Of a stretch of DNA of 64,000 nt, positions 9,211 through 16,938 are shown piece after piece (position 1 is the first letter of the stretch; every line of letters begins with the position of its first letter). The stretch comes from an uncultured Sutterella sp. (GTDB lineage: Bacteria > Pseudomonadota > Gammaproteobacteria > Burkholderiales > Burkholderiaceae_F). The notes beneath the pieces are model-generated. The model was not told the origin of the DNA, ran no database searches, and worked only from the letters and a program-made list of their open reading frames with translations. The stretch lies in contig CALXXT010000002.1 in the NCBI GenBank assembly GCA_944392755.1, positions 124,001 to 188,000 on the forward strand, in the 5' to 3' direction. A program made the translations under genes and the position numbers.

Positions 9211-9933
9211 ATGGACGAGGCGGTATCCAAGGTGCCTCTCATCGAATTTCGAGGCATCGGGAAGCGGTACGGATCGGGCGAAGCGGCTTTTGTCGCGCTG
9301 CACGACATTGACCTGCGCATCGACGAGGGAGAATTCGTGGCCATCATGGGGCCGTCGGGATCCGGCAAGTCCACAGCGATGAATATCATCGGAGCGCTCG
9401 ACCGACCGACCTGGGGCGAATACCTCTTTCAAGGCGTTCACGTCGAAAACCTCACGAACGATCAGCGGGCGCTTCTGCGTCGCCGCTATCTCGGCTTCGT
9501 CTTCCAAGGTTTCAATCTTCTGCCTCGCACAACGGCGCTTGAAAACGTTGAGCTTCCTCTCGTTTACCGTGGGTTGCCCGCCAAGGAACGGCACGCCATG
9601 GCCCGCGAGGCGCTCGACCGCGTCGGGCTTGCCGCGTGGGAGCACCATACGCCGGCTGAACTCTCGGGCGGGCAGCAGCAGCGCGTGGCAATTGCCCGCG
9701 CGATCGTGATTCGTCCGAAGCTGCTACTTGCCGATGAGCCGACCGGGAGCCTTGACAGTGCTCGAAGCGTGGAAATCATGGAGCTCCTGCAGACGCTCAA
9801 TCAGGAGGACGGCATTACCGTGGCGCTCGTGACGCACGAGCCGGCGATGGCGGAGTACGCGCGGCGGCACATCATTTTCCGAGACGGCCGGCTCGTGAGC
9901 GACGACGAGGGCCTCAAGGGGAAAGTTACATGA
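9211..9933 (+). CDS. MacB-like ABC transporter ATP-binding subunit
   Basis: This 240-residue ABC ATPase has Walker A GPSGSGKS (47-54), a Q-loop in FVFQGFN, signature LSGGQ (151-155), Walker B LLLADE (171-176) and the switch His in VTHEPAM. It is of the LolD/MacB/FtsE subfamily. In enterobacterial MacB the ATPase is fused to the permease; here the two are separate genes overlapping by 4 nt (9930-9933). It powers conformational transmission across the inner membrane in the tripartite pump. Confidence 0.94.
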   Translation: MDEAVSKVPLIEFRGIGKRYGSGEAAFVALHDIDLRIDEGEFVAIMGPSGSGKSTAMNIIGALDRPTWGEYLFQGVHVENLTNDQRALLRRRYLGFVFQGFNLLPRTTALENVELPLVYRGLPAKERHAMAREALDRVGLAAWEHHTPAELSGGQQQRVAIARAIVIRPKLLLADEPTGSLDSARSVEIMELLQTLNQEDGITVALVTHEPAMAEYARRHIIFRDGRLVSDDEGLKGKVT

Positions 9934-11138
9934 TTTGGAACGCATTTTTGCTGGCGATCCGCCAGATTTGGCGCAACCCCATGCGCAGTCTTCTCACAGT
10001 TCTCGGGGTTGTCATCGGCGTTGCGGCGGTGATCACCATGGTAACGCTCGGCAATGGCGCCACGACGGCGATCCGCGAGGAGATCGAATCTTTCGGCAAC
10101 AACCAGATCATGCTGCGCCCCGGCATGAGGCTTGGGCCCGGACAAAAGGTGGGCGCGCCCGACTTCAAGACGGAGGATGCGCGAGCGCTCATGACGCAGC
10201 TCGTCGGTGTCGTGGCCGTAGCGCCCCAAACGTCGAAGTCCATGACCATAGTTGCAAACGGCCGGAATTGGCAGACGAGCGTCATCGGAACGGATGCGAA
10301 TTATTTCGAAATCGACAACCGCGAACTCTCCGAAGGACGTTATTTTGAGGAGGGAGAGGAACGTTCCGGGTCGGCCGTCTGCGTGATCGGCGGCACGATC
10401 GCCCGAGAGCTTTTCGGCCGAGAAACGGGCGTCGTCGGGGAAAATCTTCGCACGGGAAGCTTTTCCTGCCGCATCGTCGGACTTCTCAAAACGAAGGGTA
10501 CGGCGGCCATGGGTGGCGACCAGGACGATTTGGTGGTCATGCCCTTGAAGACAGTTCAACGCCGCATCCTCGGCGAGTCCAGAGTATCGGCCCTGATGAT
10601 CCGAATGGATCCGACATCCGACCGCGAGCGCCTCAAGGAGGCGATTCGAGACCTCATGCGGGAGCGTCGTTCGCTTTCGGCCGATGACGACGACAACTTC
10701 ACGATCATGGATACGGCGGAAATTGCGGCAAAGGTTGCGTCGACGACGAAGATCATGACGACGCTGCTCGGAGCCGTCGCCGGGGTGAGCCTTCTCGTGG
10801 GCGGCATCGGCATCATGAACATCATGCTTGTTTCCGTCACGGAGCGCACGCGCGAGATCGGCATTCGCCTTGCCATCGGAGCGCTCGGCCGTGAAGTGCT
10901 GATGCAGTTTCTTATTGAGGCGCTCATGCTCGGCTGCCTCGGCGGGCTCCTCGGCGTGCTCGCGGCGCTTGCGGCTTCTCAAGTGCTATGCATGATGATG
11001 GACGTGCCGTTTATCTTCAATCCCGGCATCAACATCCTCGCCTTCTCTGTGTCGGCTGCTACGGGCATCGTTTTCGGATTTTTCCCTGCGCGGCGTGCCG
11101 CCAGACTTGATCCTATCGAAGCCGTTCGACACGAATAA
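9930..11138 (+). CDS. MacB-like ABC transporter permease (FtsX family)
   Basis: The protein has 402 residues. Topology is one N-terminal transmembrane helix (about 20-42), a large periplasmic MacB-PCD domain (about 45-270), then three C-terminal transmembrane helices. These include the GGIGIMNIMLVSVTERTREI motif, diagnostic of MacB/LolC-type mechanotransmitters. It pairs with the preceding ATPase and the MacA-like adaptor. It is the last gene of the operon, followed 10 nt after the stop codon by a strong bidirectional terminator. Confidence 0.94.
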   Translation: MIWNAFLLAIRQIWRNPMRSLLTVLGVVIGVAAVITMVTLGNGATTAIREEIESFGNNQIMLRPGMRLGPGQKVGAPDFKTEDARALMTQLVGVVAVAPQTSKSMTIVANGRNWQTSVIGTDANYFEIDNRELSEGRYFEEGEERSGSAVCVIGGTIARELFGRETGVVGENLRTGSFSCRIVGLLKTKGTAAMGGDQDDLVVMPLKTVQRRILGESRVSALMIRMDPTSDRERLKEAIRDLMRERRSLSADDDDNFTIMDTAEIAAKVASTTKIMTTLLGAVAGVSLLVGGIGIMNIMLVSVTERTREIGIRLAIGALGREVLMQFLIEALMLGCLGGLLGVLAALAASQVLCMMMDVPFIFNPGINILAFSVSAATGIVFGFFPARRAARLDPIEAVRHE

Positions 11139-11148
11139 ACACCAAAAG

Positions 11149-11183
11149 AATCGGCCCCGTGTCTCAGACACGGGGCCGATTTT
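11149..11183. terminator. Bidirectional intrinsic terminator (macB-like / ssb)
   Basis: A perfect 15-bp stem (11149-11163 and 11167-11181) with loop TCA lies between two convergent genes. The plus side ends in TTTT; the minus side continues into a T-rich stretch. It can serve both transcripts. Confidence 0.88.
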
Positions 11184-11203
11184 CAAGGGTTTGCGGAGTT
11201 GGC

Positions 11204-11680
11204 TCAGAAGGGAACGTCTTCGTCGAGCTGATCAATTGAAGCGCTCGCCGCGCTCGGTTGAGCCGCACGTGTCGGCTGAGGCGCGCGGGCGGGAGCTGGA
11301 CGCGGAGCGGATTCGAATCCGTCGCCGCCGTCATGCCGGTCGGATGCGCGCGAGCTCAGAAGCTGCATGACCTCGCCCACGATTTCCGTTGTGTAGCGGT
11401 CGTTGCCGTTTTGATCCGTCCACTTACGGGTCCGCAGGCGGCCTTCGATGTAGACGGGGCTGCCTTTATGGAGGTAGTCCTTCGCGATTTCGGCCAGGCG
11501 GTTGAAAAGCACGACGCGATGCCATTCGGTTTCGGAAACCGTTTGGCCGTCGCGGTTGCGGTAGCGGCGCGACGTCGCCAGGCTGAAGGTGGCGATGGCA
11601 AGGTTGGACTCGCCCGCATAACGAATCTCGGGGTCCTGACCGAGATTGCCCAGAAGGATGACCTTATTGACCGAAGCCAT
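11204..11680 (-). CDS. ssb: Single-stranded DNA-binding protein
   Basis: The protein has 158 residues: an N-terminal OB fold (about 1-108, starting [18 protein letters not shown]), an Ala/Pro/Arg-rich flexible linker, and the acidic tip DEDVPF that recruits replication and repair partners. It binds ssDNA as a tetramer during replication, recombination and repair. In many proteobacteria ssb neighbours uvrA; here a UvrA-family gene sits beyond one MFS gene. The 3' end faces the efflux operon across a shared terminator. Confidence 0.97.
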   Translation of the reverse strand: MASVNKVILLGNLGQDPEIRYAGESNLAIATFSLATSRRYRNRDGQTVSETEWHRVVLFNRLAEIAKDYLHKGSPVYIEGRLRTRKWTDQNGNDRYTTEIVGEVMQLLSSRASDRHDGGDGFESAPRPAPARAPQPTRAAQPSAASASIDQLDEDVPF

Positions 11681-11712
11681 GATCTCAAATCCCTGTAAAA
11701 GTCTAAAAACAC

Positions 11713-12942
11713 CTAAATATCAATTGCTTCGCCGGGTTCTCGCGGTTGGAGCGCCGGTTCCTTCAGCCCGAAGGCTGAGGCAAGCCAAAGAAGGATAGCA
11801 AATGTTGAGGCCAGGAAGACCCACGCGGCGCCGCAGGTTTGACTGATCCACCCTCCGACTGCGCCGCCGATGAAGAGACCAATGTTTTGGGTCGTGTTGT
11901 AGACGCCGAGCGCGAATCCTTTGTCTGCCGGAGGCGAAGCCTTCGAGATGAGGCCGGGGAGAGTAGCTTCAAGCACGTTGAAGGCCGTGAAGAAAAGCGC
12001 AAGCAGAACTCCAGTTGAAAGAACGGACGTGGTGCAGTAGGCGCAGGCGGCGAGAACGAGCGCCATCAGCGCGATCATGAAGCGCGAAATCTTCGTGATG
12101 CACCCGCGGCGGTTGCCGAAAATGAGAAACGGAGCCATGAGCGCGAACCCGATCAGCACGGCGGGGAGGTAGACCTTCCAATGTTCGGCTGGCACGAGCC
12201 CGAGCCGAGCGAGAGTTCCGGGCACGACGACGAAAATCGAAGTGAGCGCCGCGTGCAGGCAGAAAATGCCGAAATTCAGGCGAAGAAGCTGCGGATCAAA
12301 GACGATTTCGCTCCAGCGGGCGTGCTTTGCTCCGCTTTCCTTCTGCCGGGGTTTCGCAATGGGTGGGACGATCTTCCAGACAACCAGTACGGCGGCAAGC
12401 GCCAGAATGCCGGTGATCGTGAAGAGGCCGTCGACGCCGCACCACTCGGTGAGTGGCGGAGAGATGACGAGCGAAAGCGCAAACGTGAGGCCGATCGAGG
12501 AGCCGATCATCGCCATCGCCTTCATCAGCACGCGGTCCCGCACAAGGTCGGATATGGCCGCCGTCACAGCAGCCGAAACAGCTCCTGCGCCTTGAAGCAT
12601 GCGCCCGATCATGACGCCGTGAATCGTGTGTGAGGCGGCTGCGGCGAAGCTTCCGACTGCAAAAAGCAGAAGACCTGCTGCAATGACGGGCTTTCGCCCG
12701 TAGCGGTCTGATGCCGCGCCGAACGGGATCTGAAGCACGCCCTGCGTGAGGCCGTAAATGCCGAGCGTAATGCCGACCCAGAAGTCGTTGTCGCCGCCCG
12801 GGAGTTCGTGCGCGTAGACGGCGAAGACGGGCAAAATGACGAAAAGGCCGAGCATGCGGAGCGCAAAAATGCTGGCCAGGGACAGGCTCGCTTTGCGCTC
12901 GGCAGCTGTCATGGCGCCGCCCGGTATTGTCGTTGGGGTCAT
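11713..12942 (-). CDS. MFS transporter (YajR-like)
   Basis: The protein has about 409 residues with 12 predicted transmembrane helices and the MFS motif A-like loop [14 protein letters not shown] after helix 2. The N-terminal half ([10 protein letters not shown]..., [25 protein letters not shown]-like) closely resembles E. coli YajR, but the C-terminal cytoplasmic YAM domain of YajR is absent. It is probably a proton-coupled drug or metabolite exporter of the inner membrane; the substrate is unknown. The start is ambiguous between the ATG at 12940-12942 and the ATG at 12910-12912, which better matches the family N-terminus. It is divergent from the UvrA gene across about 80 bp. Confidence 0.88.
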   Translation of the reverse strand: MTPTTIPGGAMTAAERKASLSLASIFALRMLGLFVILPVFAVYAHELPGGDNDFWVGITLGIYGLTQGVLQIPFGAASDRYGRKPVIAAGLLLFAVGSFAAAASHTIHGVMIGRMLQGAGAVSAAVTAAISDLVRDRVLMKAMAMIGSSIGLTFALSLVISPPLTEWCGVDGLFTITGILALAAVLVVWKIVPPIAKPRQKESGAKHARWSEIVFDPQLLRLNFGIFCLHAALTSIFVVVPGTLARLGLVPAEHWKVYLPAVLIGFALMAPFLIFGNRRGCITKISRFMIALMALVLAACAYCTTSVLSTGVLLALFFTAFNVLEATLPGLISKASPPADKGFALGVYNTTQNIGLFIGGAVGGWISQTCGAAWVFLASTFAILLWLASAFGLKEPALQPREPGEAIDI

Positions 12943-13019
12943 GAGGTCGAAAACCCAATGTTTGATGATTTGAGTCTGCTTTATAAAAGTCCTCTTTTTC
13001 TTCTTTCTTAAGGTCGGCG

Positions 13020-15809
13020 ATGTCCAAGATCTGCATACGCGGGGCACGAACGCACAACTTGAAGAATCTTTCCATCGACTTGCCGCGGGGCGCCATGACG
13101 GTGCTCACCGGCGTGTCCGGCGCCGGAAAAAGCTCGCTGGCCTTCGACACGCTCTACGCCGAGGCTGAGCGGCGATATGTTGAGAGCCTCTCGATGAGCG
13201 CGCGGCTTGTCATGGAGCAGGCTGCACGCCCCGACGTCGACAGCATCGAGGGACTGTCTCCGGCAGTGGCGATCAGGCAAACTCGCTCGAAGGCAAGTCC
13301 GCGCTCAAGCGTAGGGAGCCTCACGGAAGCGGCGGACTATCTTCGCCTCCTCTACGCTCGGGCCGGAGAGGCGCATTGTCCGACGCACGGCCTGCCGTTG
13401 CGTGCGGACAGCGTCTCCGACATGGTCGACGAGACCCTCGAGATTGCGCCGGGCCAACGAGTTATGGTGCTTGCGCCGATAGAGCAGAGCGGCGCTTTCG
13501 ATGCGCCCGAATTTGTCAGAGGCATGATTGCAAAAGGCTTCGCTCGCTTTCGAATCGACGGCGAAGTTGTTCGCGGCGAAGATTGGCTCGAAGATCATGG
13601 CGGGCAGGCTGACTGGAAAGGGCGCCTCGACGTTGTCGTCGATCGGCTCCGCGCCCGCGACGACGCGCGCGAGCGTCTGGCAGGCGACTTTCAGCTGACT
13701 GCCGAACTCGCCGCCGGCCGCGCCTTACTTGTCCTGATGGATCAGAATCGGGAGCGGGTCTTTTCGATGAAGCCTGCTTGCCCGGTTTGCGGCTTCTCTG
13801 TGCCGCCGCTCGAGCCGAGGCTCTTTTCGCCGAATCATTTGGACGGCAGCTGTCCGCTTTGCCGCGGCACCGGCCGCACGCTTCTTCCGGATCTGAGACG
13901 CATGACGCGTGATCCGGGAAAGAGTTTAAGAGAAGGGGCGATTCAAGGTTGGGGAGCCGATCATCCCGGCCGCTTCGCGCAGCTTGAGCGGGCGGCGGCG
14001 ATTTTGAAAATCGATCTCGACGAGCCCTGGCGGGGCCTTTCCAGCGACATTCGCCGGGCGCTTTGGTTCGGCGACGAAGCTACGGGGTTTGCCGGCATCA
14101 GAAACGTTACGCTTGCAGAATGGCGCGAGGCGGATGATTCGGTGCGGGAGACGGCGGCTAGGCGCGCCTTCAGCGAGCAAACGTGCCCCGAGTGCGAAGG
14201 AACGGGACTCTCGATGCTTTCCCGGCGGGTGTTTGTCGGCAGCGGGGAGCGGACGCTTTCCATGCAGAATGCCGTTCGTTTGCCCGTCGGCCGGCTCCTC
14301 GACTGGGTGTGTGCGCTGCGGCGAGACTCCGGCCCAGAGTGGCTTCGGCCAGTCGTATCCGGATTGGAGGATCGGCTGCGGTGCCTCTGCGAATTGGGGC
14401 TTGGATATCTCTCGCTCGACCGACGAGCCAATTCGCTTTCGGGTGGAGAGCTCCAGCGCGTACGCATCGCCTCGCAGCTCGGCTCGAAGCTCGCCGGCGT
14501 GCTCTATGTTTTGGACGAACCGTCCTCGGGTCTTCACCCGCATGATGCCGACCGCCTTCTTGCCGCGCTGAGGCGGCTTGTCGAAGCCGGCAACACGCTT
14601 CTCGTCGTCGAGCAGAATCCGGCAGTGATGCGGGAGGCCGACGTGCTCGTCGAATTGGGGCCGGGGGCAGGATCCGAGGGAGGACGGATCGTTGCCGAAG
14701 GTTCGCCGCAGGCGCTTGCCGGTCAATCAGACTCATCGACCGGGCGTTGCTTGCGCGGCGAGCGCCTGAGACGCAGGAAAAAGCGCCGTCCTGTGCGGGA
14801 TGCGGAAAAGCTTCAGCTTTTCGGCGCTTGCGGCCACAACCTGAAGCGGGTTGATCTGGAGATTCCAATCGGCTGCCTTACGGTCATGGTCGGCTTATCC
14901 GGATCCGGAAAGTCCTCGCTTGTCGGCGGAACCCTCTGGCCAGCACTGGCCGATCGGCTCAACGGTGCGGATCTCGATGCGCTTCCCTTCGATTCGATCG
15001 AGGGCGACGACGCGCTCAGCCGTGTGGTCTACGTGGATCAGGCGCCGATTGGACGCTCATCGCGTTCCGTTCCGCTTGCCTATGTGGACGCCTTTGACGC
15101 GGTAAGGGCCGTGTTTGCCGAAACGGCCGAGGCTAGGGAGCGCGGCTACACGGCCAAGCGCTTCAGCTTCAATTTGCCGGGCGGGCGATGTGAAATCTGC
15201 CGAGGAGAAGGCGTTCGTCGCATCGAGATGCACTTTCTGCCGGACGCGAATGCCGTTTGCGAGGTCTGCGGCGGCCGCCGCTACAACCGCGAAACGCTGG
15301 AGGTCCGCTTCAAGGGATATACCATTGCGGACGTTCTCGATATGACTGCCCTTGAGGCGCAGCGGCTCTTCAGGGCGCATTCACTGATCGTGCGCCGTCT
15401 TCAGGGGTTGGTGGACGTCGGGCTTGGGTACCTCAAGCTCGGTCAAAATGTCGCCACCCTTTCCGGAGGAGAGGCGCAGCGGCTGAAGCTTGCCGCCGAA
15501 ATTGCTCGAGCGACGCCGAGCCGAACGCTCTACATCTTCGACGAGCCGTCGCTCGGTCTGCACATGACGGAGGTTGAAGCGCTCATGGGCGTTTTCGAGC
15601 GCCTCGTCGACGAAGGCCATACTGTTCTGGTGGTGGAGCACAATCTTGCCATCATGGCGGAGGCCGATTGGTTGGTGGAGCTCGGTCCGGGCGTCGGAGA
15701 CGCAGGCGGTGTTTTGGTGGCGCAGGGAACGCCGGAGATGGTCGCGAAAGGTTCGACGCCGACGGCGAGGTATTTGCGCGAAGCAATGGGGCTGGCGATC
15801 GAGGTATGA
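13020..15809 (+). CDS. uvrA: UvrA-family excinuclease ATPase (divergent paralogue-like)
   Basis: The protein has 929 residues with two ABC modules: Walker A GVSGAGKS (31-38) and GLSGSGKS (625-632), two LSGGE signatures, and Walker B LYVLDEPSSG and LYIFDEPSLG. Zinc modules are CPVC/CPLC (254-257, 278-281) and CEIC/CEVC (from 724). The UvrB-binding region (about 130-250) is present but shorter than in E. coli UvrA. Usually conserved segments deviate: SLSMSARLVMEQ replaces SLSAYARQFL, and AIRQT replaces the usual IEQK. It should scan DNA for lesions or act as a UvrA-like DNA-dependent ATPase. Because of the divergence it may be a paralogue beside a canonical uvrA elsewhere; this cannot be decided from the window. 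Confidence 0.88.
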   Translation: MSKICIRGARTHNLKNLSIDLPRGAMTVLTGVSGAGKSSLAFDTLYAEAERRYVESLSMSARLVMEQAARPDVDSIEGLSPAVAIRQTRSKASPRSSVGSLTEAADYLRLLYARAGEAHCPTHGLPLRADSVSDMVDETLEIAPGQRVMVLAPIEQSGAFDAPEFVRGMIAKGFARFRIDGEVVRGEDWLEDHGGQADWKGRLDVVVDRLRARDDARERLAGDFQLTAELAAGRALLVLMDQNRERVFSMKPACPVCGFSVPPLEPRLFSPNHLDGSCPLCRGTGRTLLPDLRRMTRDPGKSLREGAIQGWGADHPGRFAQLERAAAILKIDLDEPWRGLSSDIRRALWFGDEATGFAGIRNVTLAEWREADDSVRETAARRAFSEQTCPECEGTGLSMLSRRVFVGSGERTLSMQNAVRLPVGRLLDWVCALRRDSGPEWLRPVVSGLEDRLRCLCELGLGYLSLDRRANSLSGGELQRVRIASQLGSKLAGVLYVLDEPSSGLHPHDADRLLAALRRLVEAGNTLLVVEQNPAVMREADVLVELGPGAGSEGGRIVAEGSPQALAGQSDSSTGRCLRGERLRRRKKRRPVRDAEKLQLFGACGHNLKRVDLEIPIGCLTVMVGLSGSGKSSLVGGTLWPALADRLNGADLDALPFDSIEGDDALSRVVYVDQAPIGRSSRSVPLAYVDAFDAVRAVFAETAEARERGYTAKRFSFNLPGGRCEICRGEGVRRIEMHFLPDANAVCEVCGGRRYNRETLEVRFKGYTIADVLDMTALEAQRLFRAHSLIVRRLQGLVDVGLGYLKLGQNVATLSGGEAQRLKLAAEIARATPSRTLYIFDEPSLGLHMTEVEALMGVFERLVDEGHTVLVVEHNLAIMAEADWLVELGPGVGDAGGVLVAQGTPEMVAKGSTPTARYLREAMGLAIEV

Positions 15810-15900
15810 GAGTGTTCGCTCGCTGACCTATGTGCGGCGAAGAAAATGTGCATAACCTGACGAATTTACTCTATCTACTTGAAATGTAAGAGTTAAATCT

Positions 15901-16267
15901 ATGGATAACTGCGTGAGTAACTTTGCGTTGCCTGTGCAGAAGTCAAAAACGCACATGACTCGAATTGTCTCGCCGGAAAAAAGGTTGCAACAAGCCACGC
16001 TACTTCCTGGGGGCGTCGAGCGGGATCCGTCTTTAGCGACGTGCACGGGAAAACTCTCGAGCCGTTCTCGATGCACGGATTCATCATCTGGAAGGCATCG
16101 ATGCCGTCATTGAGCGCTTGGGCGATTTGGGGCATCGGCTGAAGAAATTTGGGACGCAGAAATTGATCGAGCTGGTGCAGGATCAGATCGCGCATTGCGA
16201 AGCGATTCCAGGGGATTCTGCAGGTGTCAAGAAAAGCCGGAGCCGCACTGAAAATTCATCGCATTGA
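15901..16267 (+). pseudogene. Possible decayed small gene with one frameshift
   Basis: A reading frame from ATG 15901 runs about 45 codons in protein-like composition. From about 16037 a second frame continues for 76 codons to TGA 16265-16267, encoding a charged, amphipathic helical sequence (AVIERLGDLGHRLKKFGTQK). A single indel near 16035-16045 would join them. No family is recognised, no intact start serves the second part, and the antisense frame is also open, so this may be chance. It sits in the 1.1-kb gap between the UvrA gene and galE. Confidence 0.25.
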
Positions 16268-16465
16268 ACGGCTGGTCAGAGCCGTTTGACAGGCTGCTCG
16301 ACAGAAACTAGCCATCGTGGAGACAAGATGCAGGGGAGATCGGTGCTGTAGTCCCGGGCTAGCTTCGGAGCTTGAGTGCTCGTCGGCCACATCCGTACTT
16401 TCTGCGCTAATGCGCAGGGAGTGGCGCCGTTGCGCCCACTCGGGACTGCCGTCGATGACTTTCAT
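16268..16465. other. Non-coding stretch with stem-loops downstream of the sRNA pair
   Basis: No supportable ORF. Three inverted repeats are visible: 16267-16273/16280-16286 (AACGGCT/AGCCGTT), 16402-16407/16412-16417 (CTGCGC/GCGCAG), and 16419-16424/16436-16441 (GAGTGG/CCACTC, extended inside by CGC/GCG). None is followed by a clear U-tract on either strand. Weak resemblance to the neighbouring small RNAs is too short to call a third copy. Confidence 0.4.
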
Positions 16466-16500
16466 AAAAAAAGGGGCAAGCGCTTTGGAAGGCTTGCCCC
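16466..16500 (-). terminator. Intrinsic terminator of sRNA A
   Basis: A 9-bp stem (16473-16481/16492-16500, GGGGCAAGC with GCTTGCCCC) is followed on the minus strand by seven consecutive U (16472-16466). This is a textbook rho-independent terminator defining the 3' end. Confidence 0.9.
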
Positions 16501-16631
16501 ACAGGAGACCCGAAAGTCGAGACTGCGGAGAGGAGTGCTCCGCGGTCGAGTCTGGCAGTTTCCCCTCTGCAGCTCGACCTCTCGCAGGAACCGACCCCAA
16601 GGTTCTTCGTTTGCGAAATCCGACTTTCCGT
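16466..16631 (-). ncRNA. Putative Fur-regulated small RNA, copy A
   Basis: This is an inferred 166-nt transcript on the minus strand, from about 16631 to the end of the U-tract at 16466. Predicted structure, 5' to 3': (1) hairpin with inner stem 16601-16605/16588-16592 and a GGGG-containing loop; (2) central hairpin with 7-bp stem 16573-16579/16544-16550, with an inner GCAG/CTGC stem; (3) hairpin 16538-16543/16525-16530 with loop CACUCCU; (4) terminator 16492-16500/16473-16481. The sequence is roughly four-fifths identical to copy B by eye, and stems 1 and 3 differ from copy B by paired compensatory changes. No ORF is conserved between copies. The promoter lies within a Fur-box-like palindrome, so induction by iron starvation is expected. 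Its target-blocking mode (CUCCU pairing with ribosome-binding sites) is inference. Confidence 0.8.
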
Positions 16632-16637
16632 ACCGTT

Positions 16638-16667
16638 ATTGTCTCATAAACGAGAATGATTCTCAAT
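16638..16667 (-). promoter_or_regulatory. Promoter and Fur-box-like operator of sRNA A
   Basis: On the minus strand, -35 is TTGAGA (16661-16666) and -10 is GACAAT (16638-16643), separated by 17 nt; the expected start is the A at about 16631. The 15-bp element 16651-16665 (CGAGAATGATTCTCA on plus) is a near-perfect 7-1-7 inverted repeat of Fur-box type overlapping the -35. Bound Fur-Fe would exclude RNA polymerase. Confidence 0.78.
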
Positions 16668-16726
16668 AACGGAGTGGTTTTTTTCTCCCTTTGTCGTAAC
16701 AAAAGATTTCTAGTGAAGGTTGAAGC

Positions 16727-16758
16727 AAAAAGAAGGGCGAGCCCCGAAGGGCTCGCCC
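16727..16758 (-). terminator. Intrinsic terminator of sRNA B
   Basis: A 10-bp stem (16735-16744/16749-16758, GGGCGAGCCC with GGGCTCGCCC) with a 4-nt loop is followed on the minus strand by TTCTTTTT (16734-16727). It is positionally equivalent to the terminator of copy A, with a G-C to A-U change in the stem. Confidence 0.88.
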
Positions 16759-16890
16759 GTTGGAGACCCGAAAATCGAGCGATGCGGGGAGGAGCGCCCC
16801 GCGGTCGAGTTTGGCAGTTTCCCCTCTGCGGCTCGACCTCTCGCTGGAGCCGACCCCATGGCTCTTTGTCTGCGAGGCCCGAGTTTCTGT
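16727..16890 (-). ncRNA. Putative Fur-regulated small RNA, copy B
   Basis: This is an inferred 164-nt transcript on the minus strand, homologous to copy A and placed 259 nt upstream of it (start to start). Structure: inner stem 16860-16864/16847-16851 with a GGGG-containing loop; central hairpin 16832-16838/16803-16809; hairpin 16797-16802/16784-16789 with loop CGCUCCU; terminator 16749-16758/16735-16744. The compensatory differences from copy A (GAGCC/GGCTC against GAACC/GGTTC, and GCGGGG/CCCCGC against GCGGAG/CTCCGC) argue that the RNA fold is under selection. Its start lies 49 nt downstream of the galE stop codon, so galE readthrough could also produce it. No homologue is recognised from memory; PrrF1/PrrF2 and RyhB are analogous in regulation, not in visible sequence. 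Confidence 0.8.
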
Positions 16891-16896
16891 ACCGCT

Positions 16897-16926
16897 ATTG
16901 TCCACCAAATGAGAATAATTCTCAAT
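16897..16926 (-). promoter_or_regulatory. Promoter and Fur-box-like operator of sRNA B
   Basis: On the minus strand, -35 is TTGAGA (16920-16925) and -10 is GACAAT (16897-16902), with a 17-nt spacer. The 15-mer TGAGAATAATTCTCA (16910-16924) is a perfect 7-1-7 inverted repeat matching the Fur-box pattern and covers most of the -35. The operator lies 14 nt past the galE stop codon. Confidence 0.82.
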
Positions 16927-16938
16927 ACGGTTTTGGCG

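Noticed and set aside
16300..16465. Possible third, decayed sRNA copy
   Set aside because: Only short matches (GAGCACTC, CTCCG, GTCTCC) with no Fur-like palindrome, promoter or terminator in register; insufficient to call.
16463..16930. Tandem repeat as REP/BIME element or insertion-sequence remnant
   Set aside because: Each unit has promoter, operator and terminator in the same order, and differences are compensatory in stems. There are no target-site duplications or transposase fragments.
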